Positions 1-6,736 of a DNA stretch of 18,756 bases are shown here, piece by piece. The DNA is from Gammaproteobacteria bacterium (GTDB lineage: Bacteria; Pseudomonadota; Gammaproteobacteria; Steroidobacterales; SZUA-146): NCBI GenBank assembly GCA_003228965.1, contig QIGP01000010.1, forward strand, positions 1 to 18,756, written 5' to 3'. The position numbers and the translations under genes were made by a program. The notes beneath the pieces were generated by a model. The model was not told the DNA's origin, ran no database searches, and worked only from the letters and a program-made list of their open reading frames with translations. Numbering within the stretch: position 1 is the stretch's first letter; each line of letters opens with the position of its first letter.

Positions 1-2
1 GC

Positions 3-89
3 TACGGCTATGTCCCGGCGGGCGATCAGCACAACTGCCCACACCACAGCGGCGATAAATTCCATCAACTCATGAATAATGCAGGCTAG
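3..89 (+). CDS. 3' end of an unidentified gene (partial)
   Basis: An open frame enters from the left edge and ends at a TAG at 87-89, giving 28 residues that finish in LMNNAG. Third codon positions are mostly G or C, like the neighbouring real genes, which is the main support. The fragment contains several histidines and one cysteine (HNCPHH), but I recognise no family. A competing reading is a - strand start at 65 (ATG) running off the left edge with a hydrophobic N terminus (MEFIAAVVWAVV). That start has no clear ribosome binding site. At most one of the two is real. Confidence 0.3.
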   Translation, partial: YGYVPAGDQHNCPHHSGDKFHQLMNNAG

Positions 90-267
90 ATCGCAACCTG
101 GTGATTAGCTGGTAACTGGCCCCAAGTGACCGGATAATGACTTTATGGTGTCTCCAGCAGCCAATCGCTCGTCAAACCAACAGCGATCTTCAAGAAACCG
201 ATGCTTCACACCCAAGTGTTGCCCAAAGAACAACCAGTCCATTGAGCAATCAAATTGAGCAAACAAC

Positions 268-735
268 ATGAATAAGCGCCCAGAATTTTGGCAGCTCCCT
301 CTCGACCAACTTAATCGCACCGAGTGGGAGGCGTTGTGTGACAACTGCGCGCGGTGCTGCCTGCACAAATTTGAAGACGAAGACACGGAAGAAGTCCACT
401 ACACAGACGTCGTATGCGATTTGCTGGATCAATCAAATTGCCACTGCACCGATTACCCGAACCGCCAGACTCGCGTTCCTGATTGTCTGCAGCTGTCACC
501 GGACGAGCCTGAAGTCTTTCGTTGGCTGCCCGATACTTGCGCGTATCGACTGCGCTCGGAAAACAAACCGCTGTACGACTGGCATCCGCTAATCTCTGGG
601 CGCTCACAGAGTGTAGAGGAAGCGGGCATTAGCGTGAGTGGGCAGTGCGTTATGGAAAGTTACATTCACCCTGACGAAATCGAGTTGCGTCACGCCAGCT
701 GGATAGAGTGTTCTACGCCCACCAAACGGAGTTGA
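268..735 (+). CDS. ycgN: YcgN-like cysteine-cluster protein (UPF0260)
   Basis: This 155-residue protein matches the UPF0260/YcgN family in length (E. coli YcgN is about 153 aa) and in its cysteines. C24, C27, C30 and C31 form a CxxCxxCC cluster (CDNCARCC), followed by C50, C58, C60, C73 and C91. The family is annotated as a putative zinc- or iron-chelating domain; its biochemical role is not established. The N terminus (FWQLPLDQLNRTEWEALC) and the stretch around RWLPDTCAYR look like the family core. The product should be cytoplasmic: there is no signal peptide and no membrane segment. The ribosome binding site is weak (GAG about 12 nt upstream of ATG), so the start rests on family length. No partner gene is apparent. 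The following PEP-CTERM unit has its own promoter 213 nt downstream. Confidence 0.88.
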   Translation: MNKRPEFWQLPLDQLNRTEWEALCDNCARCCLHKFEDEDTEEVHYTDVVCDLLDQSNCHCTDYPNRQTRVPDCLQLSPDEPEVFRWLPDTCAYRLRSENKPLYDWHPLISGRSQSVEEAGISVSGQCVMESYIHPDEIELRHASWIECSTPTKRS

Positions 736-895
736 CCTTGTTACATTAAGTTAAATAGCCATGCGTATTTTTGGTCGAACTTACATAAGCTACGTCGGTA
801 TTTCTTACAGTCACTGGTTGCCCCACGGATTATACTCGCAGCTGACATTGCTTCACACATTATGACGCCCCTTAAATACTCTTTTTTTTGTTTGT

Positions 896-908
896 TATCA
901 ATAACTTG
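896..908 (+). promoter_or_regulatory. Predicted IHF binding site
   Basis: TATCAATAACTTG matches the IHF consensus WATCAANNNNTTR at every defined position. It follows a T-rich tract at 882-893, a common flank of IHF sites. It lies about 40 nt upstream of the -24 element of the sigma-54 promoter at 948-964. That is the usual place for IHF to bend DNA so that an enhancer-bound activator can touch the sigma-54 polymerase. The match is seen directly; binding is inferred. Confidence 0.6.
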
Positions 909-947
909 AAAATTATTTTTGAGGCTTTGTAAAAATCTCATCAAAAT

Positions 948-964
948 GGGCACGGTACTTGCAA
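948..964 (+). promoter_or_regulatory. Sigma-54 (RpoN) -24/-12 promoter of the PEP-CTERM genes
   Basis: GGGCACGGTACTTGCAA matches the sigma-54 consensus TGGCACGNNNNTTGCW at all defined bases except the first. The invariant GG (949-950) and GC (961-962) are separated by exactly 10 nt. Transcription should begin near 974, leaving a leader of about 40 nt before the ATG at 1015. The promoter lies downstream of the possible ATG at 919, which argues against that longer start. Sigma-54 promoters need an AAA+ activator. PEP-CTERM/exosortase systems often carry the PrsK/PrsR sensor and sigma-54 activator pair, so PrsR is a reasonable candidate regulator, but it is not encoded in this window. Confidence 0.75.
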
Positions 965-1014
965 CAATAGGGTTCTATTCTGCAGAAAATACGATATGCA
1001 GAGGAAAATTCAGG

Positions 1015-1575
1015 ATGAAAAGGTTCACTATAATGACTATTACAAAAACTATGAAAATGATTGTCACTGCCGCTGTAATGGCAGTAAGTTTCAACGCTTC
1101 CGCTGTATTCATTAACGGCGACATCACCATGTCAGGTGATTTTCTACCTACAGGCGGAACTAGCCTGGGTGACGCTACTGGCATCGACTTTATTGATGAT
1201 GACTTCATGGTAGATGGCGCCACAGAAGACTTCGCTACCTCAGGCATTATGTCTGGTGATGTCGGCACCTACTTCGACTTTAGCTTCGATCCACTGACTC
1301 CCGGCACTCAAGTCTGGGCAATTGGCGGGTGGTCGTTTGCTCTTGACTCAATTAGCATTCTTTTGCAAACGGACTTCTTTATTGTCCTGCAAGGTACTGG
1401 TATGATGTCAGGTACTGGCTTCGATGATACAACCGGCACATGGAACCTTACAGGTAACCGAGCCGGCGCATTGTTCAACTACTCGTCAGGTGCATCTGCA
1501 GTAGTTGAGCCTGCAACACTAGCTCTCGTAGGTCTCGGGTTCATCGGCCTTGCCGTTGCCCGTCGTCGTAGCTAG
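1015..1575 (+). CDS. PEP-CTERM-type secreted protein, first of a tandem pair
   Basis: The product of 186 aa has an N-terminal signal peptide (hydrophobic stretch about residues 14-30, probable cleavage after FNASA), an acidic glycine/aspartate-rich beta-type body, and a C-terminal sorting tail. The tail is the motif VEPAT, a hydrophobic span rich in Gly and Leu, and a terminal RRRS. This is the PEP-CTERM layout recognised by exosortases, which cut near the motif for export to the surface or exopolysaccharide matrix. The first Pro of the canonical PEP is Val here. ATG 1015 was chosen because GAGGA lies about 9 nt upstream and because the sigma-54 promoter lies between it and the earlier in-frame ATG at 919; an in-frame ATG at 1033 is a further alternative. 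The body is clearly paralogous to the next gene (both start with an I-x-GD-x-T-x-SGD pattern). The function of the body is unknown. Confidence 0.87.
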   Translation: MKRFTIMTITKTMKMIVTAAVMAVSFNASAVFINGDITMSGDFLPTGGTSLGDATGIDFIDDDFMVDGATEDFATSGIMSGDVGTYFDFSFDPLTPGTQVWAIGGWSFALDSISILLQTDFFIVLQGTGMMSGTGFDDTTGTWNLTGNRAGALFNYSSGASAVVEPATLALVGLGFIGLAVARRRS

Positions 1576-1626
1576 TTCGAAGCAACTACAACGATAATAG
1601 ACAGTTACGTCTTTAGGGGATAGATA

Positions 1627-2160
1627 ATGAAATTCATCAACATTAACCAGCTGGTTAAGGCCACAGTAGCAAGCACGCTTTTAATGTTTGCCTTTGGTTC
1701 ATCTGCGGCGCTGATTACTGGCGACGTCACTTTCTCAGGCGACTGGGCATCCGTGGCATCTACAGGCAGCACTACAGAAATTACCTTCCCAGGTGGTGAT
1801 CTTGATGTTGACGGTTCAAGTGGAGACTTTGGCGGCATTGCCCAAGGCGACTCTGGAACTCTTTCAACTCTGGATTTTGGTGTTAATGGTGCTTTTGCAA
1901 GTATTGGCGGTTTCGACTTCACACTGACTGGCATCAGTGTGGTGTTCCAAAACTCCACTATCATTGTGATAGAAGGCACAGCGGTTGCCAGTGGCAACGG
2001 CTTCATGGATACGACTGTAGACTTCTTCTTTACCGCCAACCAAAGCGGTAGCTTGAGGAATTTCTCAGCCGGCTTCACAGCACAACCTGTTCCAGTTCCA
2101 GGTGCTCTGATCCTGTTCGGATCAGCGCTGGCAGGACTTGGACTACGCCGTCGTGCTTAA
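1627..2160 (+). CDS. PEP-CTERM-like (VPVPG variant) secreted protein, second of a tandem pair
   Basis: This 177-aa protein has a signal peptide (hydrophobic about residues 10-27, cleavage probably after FGSSA), a glycine-rich beta-type body similar to the upstream gene, and a C-terminal tail with VPVPG, a hydrophobic span and RRRA. The tail belongs to the VPxPx group of exosortase-type sorting signals rather than the strict PEP form, so this copy may be handled by the same or a different exosortase. AGGGGA about 8 nt upstream of ATG supports the start. The gap from the preceding gene is only 51 nt with no promoter or terminator seen, so both are probably one transcript from the sigma-54 promoter. 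A strong terminator follows. The body shares the I-T/N-GD opening, a central SIGGF/AIGGW-like segment and a GNGFxDTT/GTGFDDTT segment with its neighbour. Confidence 0.87.
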   Translation: MKFININQLVKATVASTLLMFAFGSSAALITGDVTFSGDWASVASTGSTTEITFPGGDLDVDGSSGDFGGIAQGDSGTLSTLDFGVNGAFASIGGFDFTLTGISVVFQNSTIIVIEGTAVASGNGFMDTTVDFFFTANQSGSLRNFSAGFTAQPVPVPGALILFGSALAGLGLRRRA

Positions 2161-2180
2161 ACGAGCGTTTGCAAGCTAAG

Positions 2181-2211
2181 AAAAAAGCGACCCTCGGGTC
2201 GCTTTTTTTTT
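2181..2211 (+). terminator. Rho-independent terminator of the PEP-CTERM operon
   Basis: A GCGACC / GGTCGC stem with a CTCG loop is extended by an A-tract paired with a T-tract, followed by nine T residues (2203-2211). It starts 20 nt after the stop codon of the second PEP-CTERM gene. The A/T extension makes it potentially bidirectional, which would also stop transcription coming from the - strand insertion-sequence remnant. Confidence 0.92.
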
Positions 2212-2234
2212 GCCTGTGTGTGGCGAGTTCCAGT

Positions 2235-2663
2235 TCAAGCCGCCACCGGCAGTTGGTACAAGCCTCGACAGTGGGACTGCCACCGGTAATTAATCAGATT
2301 CGCCATCTTGCGATCCCCATCACCGGTCTTCGTCTACGGCGTGACGCCGTCCAACGCGTGATGGGCACGAAATCCATTGTAATACTCAGCGAATACTCGC
2401 AGTTTGCCTTCGAGATCGCGCGCGCTCCAAAAAGGCGAGTGATCGGTAAACTCTCGTCGCACGCTTCCCACCAGGCGTTCAACAAAAGGATGTGACAAGG
2501 GTATATACGGAACGGTTTTGACCTCCTTGATGTCGAAGATTCTGAGGTTCGTTTTCCATTGATGATATCTAGACAGCGGATCGTTATCGGAACTCAAATA
2601 CCTTGGTTCACCGCGACTCGCCACGACAATTGGCCAATCTAAAACGACCTGATTATCTGACAA
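2235..2663 (-). pseudogene. Insertion-sequence transposase remnant (DDE integrase-core C terminus, amber-interrupted)
   Basis: Reading leftwards from about 2663, the frame encodes the C-terminal half of an rve-type (IS3/IS481-like) transposase core. It contains RYLSSDNDPL with the second catalytic Asp, then HPFVERLVGSVRREF with the catalytic Glu. An in-frame TAG at 2334-2336 interrupts it after HALDGVTP. Translation past that codon continues in frame for 32 residues, including NYRWQSHCRGLYQLPVAA, a typical end for this family, and stops with TGA at 2235-2237. The 5' part with the helix-turn-helix and the first catalytic Asp is missing: a stop lies just upstream of 2663 and the sequence changes to AT-rich DNA. 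The element is therefore doubly inactivated. Its outer end should lie in or near 2214-2234, directly beside the terminator. The exact IS family cannot be fixed without a database. Confidence 0.83.
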
Positions 2664-2707
2664 TTCTAGAGAAGGCTATTAAGCTTTTGCGCTTATCATC
2701 AATGTCA

Positions 2708-3394
2708 TTATTTAATTTCAATTTTCTCAACCACATGAGCTATTTTTTCACCATCAAATTGATATTCGAAATGTCTGGACTGACGGCAGTTTGACAATGC
2801 AGGAGGGCGAAATACAACGTAACAAATTCTTGTAGCTCTAACGCTGTCATATTCTAAACCCCAGGATTTCTCAGCTTTTAGATTGCGCCCCAACGCTTGA
2901 CTGGTACTGTAATCATCTGAATGGTATATGTCCGATAATAAATTTCGTTGTCCGGCAATAGTATGCAATTCTTTATTTAGATCTGTTAATACTTCACGCA
3001 TATCAATTTTTGTAGGCCCACTATCAAAATCCAAAAAAAACTTTGCCCGATGATATTTTGTTTCTTCTAATGCTGTTTTAAATTCTGCAGCACAATAAAA
3101 AACACCAAAGTCAGGATTAAAACGGCCTCCCTGTCCTAAAGCTGGGGGGTGTGTAAACGGTGCCATTATCAAACTTGTTCCATCACCGAAAAGACGATCT
3201 TCTTCAGCAATCATTGCTATTTCACCAACTTCATCTCTGAGTCGATCATTTGTTAATGATTCAATCTCAAATAAAATATCAAAATCTTCTTGAGAGGCTA
3301 CTCTTTCTAAAACACCTATTGGAGGAAAGCGACTAGGGATCAATCGATGTGTTGTCGTGTCTATTGATTTGACATCCATGTCGGTAAAATCCAC
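2708..3394 (-). CDS. RES-domain toxin (predicted NAD+-degrading)
   Basis: This 228-aa protein carries a RES domain, the toxin half of RES-Xre toxin-antitoxin modules (MbcT, ParT relatives). Studied members consume NAD+ or use it to modify a target. Visible family features are the Arg-rich opening HRLIPSRFPP (residues 16-25), GGRFNPDFGVFYCA (89-102) with R91 and Y100, the acidic pair E110-E111 in TALEETKYH, and GLEYDSVRATRI (179-190) with S184; the family is named for Arg, Glu and Ser. The GTG at 3392-3394 was chosen because AGAGGTGG lies just upstream; an ATG five codons later is possible. The antitoxin stop codon is 2 nt upstream, so translation is probably coupled. The gene is AT-rich compared with its flanks, suggesting recent acquisition. 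All the family residues I can check are kept, so it looks intact. Confidence 0.85.
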   Translation of the reverse strand: MDFTDMDVKSIDTTTHRLIPSRFPPIGVLERVASQEDFDILFEIESLTNDRLRDEVGEIAMIAEEDRLFGDGTSLIMAPFTHPPALGQGGRFNPDFGVFYCAAEFKTALEETKYHRAKFFLDFDSGPTKIDMREVLTDLNKELHTIAGQRNLLSDIYHSDDYSTSQALGRNLKAEKSWGLEYDSVRATRICYVVFRPPALSNCRQSRHFEYQFDGEKIAHVVEKIEIK

Positions 3395-3396
3395 TA

Positions 3397-3795
3397 CTAT
3401 CCACCTCTCTGCGCATCGAGATATTGACGCACATACGCAAGATCAACGACATGACCTGCTAACATTCTTTGTAACGGACTTTGCCCATTAAAAGCTAGAC
3501 CCTTATTAACTGATTTAACCCAATTATCTGAAATCCGGTTCTCTGGGATAAGTATCTGTAGTGCTTTCCATATGCCCAATATGTAACTAGTCCTCTCCAA
3601 TAAATCATTAGAAGTCGTGGCAGACTCTGGTTTCTTTTTCCAATTGAAAAAAGTGCCTTCATTATTTAATCCCAATAAAGTCTGTTGCTCTCGATTTGAT
3701 AAGTCCCAAGCATCAAAAATAGTGAAAATGGCACTAAGCAACGGACCTGCCGCAGCCGCTCTTTTTTCAGCACTTAGGTTAGTAATTGCACTCAT
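3397..3795 (-). CDS. Xre/MbcA/ParS-type antitoxin
   Basis: The product is 132 aa. Its middle part (about 22-55) is compatible with the helix-turn-helix of Xre/ParS antitoxins (DLSNREQQTLLGLNN followed by FFNWKK). The C terminus (about 92-130: WVKSVNKGLAFNGQSPLQRM, then HVVDLAYVRQYLDA) is the MbcA/ParS C-terminal domain (formerly DUF2384), which plugs the NAD+ pocket of the RES toxin. Antitoxin first, toxin second is the usual order. AGGAG about 9 nt upstream supports the ATG. The gene should be repressed by its own product or the toxin-antitoxin complex through the repeats overlapping its promoter. Confidence 0.87.
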   Translation of the reverse strand: MSAITNLSAEKRAAAAGPLLSAIFTIFDAWDLSNREQQTLLGLNNEGTFFNWKKKPESATTSNDLLERTSYILGIWKALQILIPENRISDNWVKSVNKGLAFNGQSPLQRMLAGHVVDLAYVRQYLDAQRGG

Positions 3796-3823
3796 GGCTA
3801 TCTCCTACACAATTTCTTCACAC

Positions 3824-3862
3824 TTCAATATTATAGTGATTAATATAATTATTTCAATATTA
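3824..3862 (-). promoter_or_regulatory. Promoter and operator-like repeats of the toxin-antitoxin operon
   Basis: On the - strand a -35 box TTGAAA (3852-3857) and a perfect -10 box TATAAT (3830-3835) are 16 nt apart. Transcription would start near 3823, about 28 nt before the antitoxin ATG. The 10-mer TAATATTGAA occurs twice, 29 bp apart (3824-3833 and 3853-3862). One copy overlaps the -10 box and the other overlaps the -35 box, and similarity continues beyond the core. This is the arrangement expected for an autoregulating antitoxin. The promoter and repeats are seen; repressor binding is inferred. Confidence 0.65.
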
Positions 3863-3952
3863 AAGTAATAATATTTGTGAGGTTACTGACTGAATTTAAT
3901 GAATATACATAAATATCATAGCGGTGCTCTCCTTTAAGGGACAACTATGCCT

Positions 3953-6667
3953 CTAACCGGTATTTTGCAGGCCGTGAGCAATTCCGTTAACCGTACTGAA
4001 CAGCGCCTTCAGCAGCTGCTCGTCTTCCCGACCACCGATGCGCCATCGTTTCAGCAGGTCTACCTGAATAAAACTCATGGGGTCGACATACGGGTTGCGC
4101 AGCATAATGGCACGCTTAAGCGTTGCGTCATGTTCAAGCAGTGTCTGAGTGCCCTTGAGTAAGTAAATCATGTCGCAAGTGAGAGCGAACTCGGCTTCAA
4201 TTTTTTCGAATATGTAGTAGACGTCGTCGTCGGCGAGTTTCGCGTAGTGCCTCGCAATCGACATATCGGTTTTAGCCAACACCATTTCCACGTCATCTAA
4301 CAGCGTCTGCAAAAACGTAGACGCTCCGACCATTTCCTTAATCAACGCCTCTCCATGCTGCTCTACTGCCGCTTTGAAGCCTGAGCCAACGCCGTACCAA
4401 CCGGTAATAATCTGACGGCTTTGGGTCCAGGAGAACACCCACGGAATGGCTCGAAGGTCTTTTACTCCGGCACCCTCGCGCCGCGACGCGGGTCGAGATC
4501 CGATGCGCATTTTTTCAATCACATCGATCGGGGTAGAGGCTCTGAAATAACGTGTGAAGTTGTCGTCGTCGTAGACAAGTTCGCGGTACGCATCGCGACT
4601 GGCTTTGGCGATGTCGTCCATCACCTCGTACCAGGCTTGAGGAAACTCTTCGCGTCCCGGCCCAAGCGTAGCCAAAAGTACCGCCGACGTGGACTGCTCA
4701 AGCGTGCGCATGGCAATGCCGCGCAATCCGTATTTGGCGTTAATAATCTCTCCTTGCTCAGTCACCCGAAGGCGTCCTTGCACGGAACCGTGCGGAGCGG
4801 CGAGAATGCCTTGGTGGAGCTTACCGCCGCCGCGACTAATACTACCGCCGCGTCCGTGGAAAAAGACTACCTTGGTATTGTGCTGCGCAAGCACGTTAAC
4901 AAGAGCCCGCTGACCCTGCTGCAACGCCCATCTGGCGGCAACCAGGCCACCGTCTTTATTCGAATCGGAATAGCCGATCATGATCATTTGCCGACGATCG
5001 CGCTCATCCAGATGTGGCGAATACACGGGGTGCGAGAGCAACCTGTGCATGACATCGGGGCCTGCGCGCAGGTCGTCGACAGTTTCAAAAAGCGGGGCTA
5101 CGTCCAGGTCAATGTGACTGTTGGGTTCTTGTTTGAAACCGGCCCATTGAGCAAGCAGCAAAACCGAGAGCACGTCGTCGGCATCCTGAGCCATACTAAT
5201 TACACACGGCCCTATTGCTTTACGCCCGTATTTCTTGCGACACGTTCGTATTGTTGAAAATACGTCGATGCTGTCATTCAGCGCTTTGCTGTCTACGTCG
5301 GCAGCAGGGGTATTTTGTTCCAGCGCCAGGCTGACAAGGGAGGTGCGCTCTGCGGCCGATTTTTCCAACCAATTGTCGATGCCCAGACCCGCGCCAATGG
5401 CTTCGCGATACACCAGTGAATCTTGACGTACATCTAAAGTAGCGAGGTGAAAACCAAAAGTTCTGATCTTGCCAAGGAGACGGTTTACCAAAAACAGTCC
5501 GGCGTGCTCTCCTTTGTTTGTTGAGAGACTATTGGCTACCAGCTGGATGTCACTTTGAAATTCGTTAGGTCCTGTATATCCTGCAGCGTGACCGTCAAGC
5601 GTTGCCTGCAAACGTCCTGCAATCAGGCGCAGAAATCGTCGGTAGAACATGGTCTCGTGCCGTGGATGTACGTTACTCAGGCGGTCTCCGAGAATTTCGC
5701 GATAAAACATGATGCGCTCGACAATGTCGGCATCCATAGCAACCCGGCTCGCCGACTGACTTAGCCGCCATGACAGCTCCATCACGTCGTCGTAGTAGCG
5801 ACGAACAATCGCCTTGCGGTGTCGTTCTAACGATTCCTCAATGGTGCGGGCTGTAACGTTAGGATTGCCATCCATGTCTCCGCCCACCCAGGAGCTGAAA
5901 CGTAAAACAGAGGCTGGCGCCAACGGCTCACTGTTAGGGAAGACATCGCTAAACGACTGCTGCAAATTTTCGTAATATGGAGAAGCCACGCGATATAAAA
6001 TTTGGGTGAGAAAGAACAGCACATTGTCGCGCTCGTCGCTGACCGTAACACGGTCGCTAGGGTGTTCTTCTGTTTGCCACGCAGCGGTTATTTCGCCACG
6101 AATTTGTAGCATGATTGCGCGCCGCTCGGGCACCGTAATGGTGGAATCGAGATTGCGGATTAACTGCCTTGCAATATGTTGCTGCTTTTCCAGTAGCGAG
6201 CGTCGCGTCGCTTCAGTCGGGTGGGCCGTAAACACAGGCTCAATAACCAGATCTTGCAAACTGGCCCTCAGGCTTTCTTCAGAGACGCCGTTCTTTTTAA
6301 GCTCGCGCATCGCCCACTCAATGCTTTCAGGCTGCGGCTCTTGCGGCGAACTCAAATATTCACGTCTTCGACGAATTCTGTGAACACGCTCGGCCAGATT
6401 GACGATTTGAAAGTACGACGAAAACCCGCGCACAAGCCGCGCGGCTGCGACAGGATCGAGCCCGTCTAGCACCTTGCCAAGTGGTTGTTCGGCGTGGTCG
6501 TCTAGTTGCCGGCCCTCAATGGCCGCATTACGGGCTTTCTCAACCAATGCGAAGAACTCGTCGCCGCACTGCTCACGCAACACGCGGCCCACAAGGCCTC
6601 CCAACTCACTAACGTCGTCTTTAAGAGGTTTGTCCTTGGACGGAAATTGAATCGTACGACCTGCCAT
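3953..6667 (-). CDS. ppc: Phosphoenolpyruvate carboxylase
   Basis: This 904-aa cytoplasmic enzyme converts phosphoenolpyruvate and bicarbonate to oxaloacetate, refilling the TCA cycle. It contains both classic signatures: VFTAHPTEATRRS with the catalytic His149 (E. coli His138), and FFHGRGGSISRGGGK with His604 and the loop arginines. The C terminus ends in NTG, as in other bacterial PEPCs, where it contributes to the active and allosteric architecture. The length is slightly above the E. coli enzyme (883 aa). AAGGAT 7 nt upstream of the ATG fixes the start. The gene follows yajQ by 69 nt on the same strand, with a palindrome (6692-6705) in the gap, so it could be read from its own promoter or from the upstream operon. 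No terminator is evident after it. Confidence 0.97.
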   Translation of the reverse strand: MAGRTIQFPSKDKPLKDDVSELGGLVGRVLREQCGDEFFALVEKARNAAIEGRQLDDHAEQPLGKVLDGLDPVAAARLVRGFSSYFQIVNLAERVHRIRRRREYLSSPQEPQPESIEWAMRELKKNGVSEESLRASLQDLVIEPVFTAHPTEATRRSLLEKQQHIARQLIRNLDSTITVPERRAIMLQIRGEITAAWQTEEHPSDRVTVSDERDNVLFFLTQILYRVASPYYENLQQSFSDVFPNSEPLAPASVLRFSSWVGGDMDGNPNVTARTIEESLERHRKAIVRRYYDDVMELSWRLSQSASRVAMDADIVERIMFYREILGDRLSNVHPRHETMFYRRFLRLIAGRLQATLDGHAAGYTGPNEFQSDIQLVANSLSTNKGEHAGLFLVNRLLGKIRTFGFHLATLDVRQDSLVYREAIGAGLGIDNWLEKSAAERTSLVSLALEQNTPAADVDSKALNDSIDVFSTIRTCRKKYGRKAIGPCVISMAQDADDVLSVLLLAQWAGFKQEPNSHIDLDVAPLFETVDDLRAGPDVMHRLLSHPVYSPHLDERDRRQMIMIGYSDSNKDGGLVAARWALQQGQRALVNVLAQHNTKVVFFHGRGGSISRGGGKLHQGILAAPHGSVQGRLRVTEQGEIINAKYGLRGIAMRTLEQSTSAVLLATLGPGREEFPQAWYEVMDDIAKASRDAYRELVYDDDNFTRYFRASTPIDVIEKMRIGSRPASRREGAGVKDLRAIPWVFSWTQSRQIITGWYGVGSGFKAAVEQHGEALIKEMVGASTFLQTLLDDVEMVLAKTDMSIARHYAKLADDDVYYIFEKIEAEFALTCDMIYLLKGTQTLLEHDATLKRAIMLRNPYVDPMSFIQVDLLKRWRIGGREDEQLLKALFSTVNGIAHGLQNTG

Positions 6668-6691
6668 CGCATATCCTTAAAAGTAAATAAT

Positions 6692-6705
6692 GACCTGATC
6701 AGGTC
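6692..6705. promoter_or_regulatory. Perfect 14-bp palindrome upstream of ppc
   Basis: GACCTGATCAGGTC is a perfect inverted repeat in the 69-nt gap between yajQ and ppc, ending 25 nt before the ppc ATG. A TATATT that could be a -10 box on the - strand lies at 6715-6720, so the palindrome would sit close to a ppc transcription start, a typical place for a dimeric repressor. It could also fold as a short RNA hairpin, but no T-tract follows directly, so it is a poor terminator. Confidence 0.45.
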
Positions 6706-6736
6706 GATCGACGAAATATAGAAAACCCTGAAAGTA

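Noticed and set aside
105..386. A 93-codon - strand open frame across the ycgN start
   Set aside because: It overlaps the N-terminal cysteine cluster of a recognised family protein on the other strand, has no recognisable domain and no clear ribosome site.
919..1014. A longer N terminus for the first PEP-CTERM protein, starting at ATG 919
   Set aside because: The sigma-54 promoter at 948-964 lies inside this extension, and the signal peptide fits a start at 1015 with a good ribosome site.
1605..2078. A 157-codon - strand open frame opposite the second PEP-CTERM gene
   Set aside because: Low-complexity translation rich in Pro, Ser and Lys. The + strand frame has a signal peptide and a sorting tail and explains the sequence.
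4421..5257. A 278-codon + strand open frame
   Set aside because: It is antisense to ppc, whose own frame is fully conserved there, including the catalytic loop. It is a shadow of GC-rich third positions.
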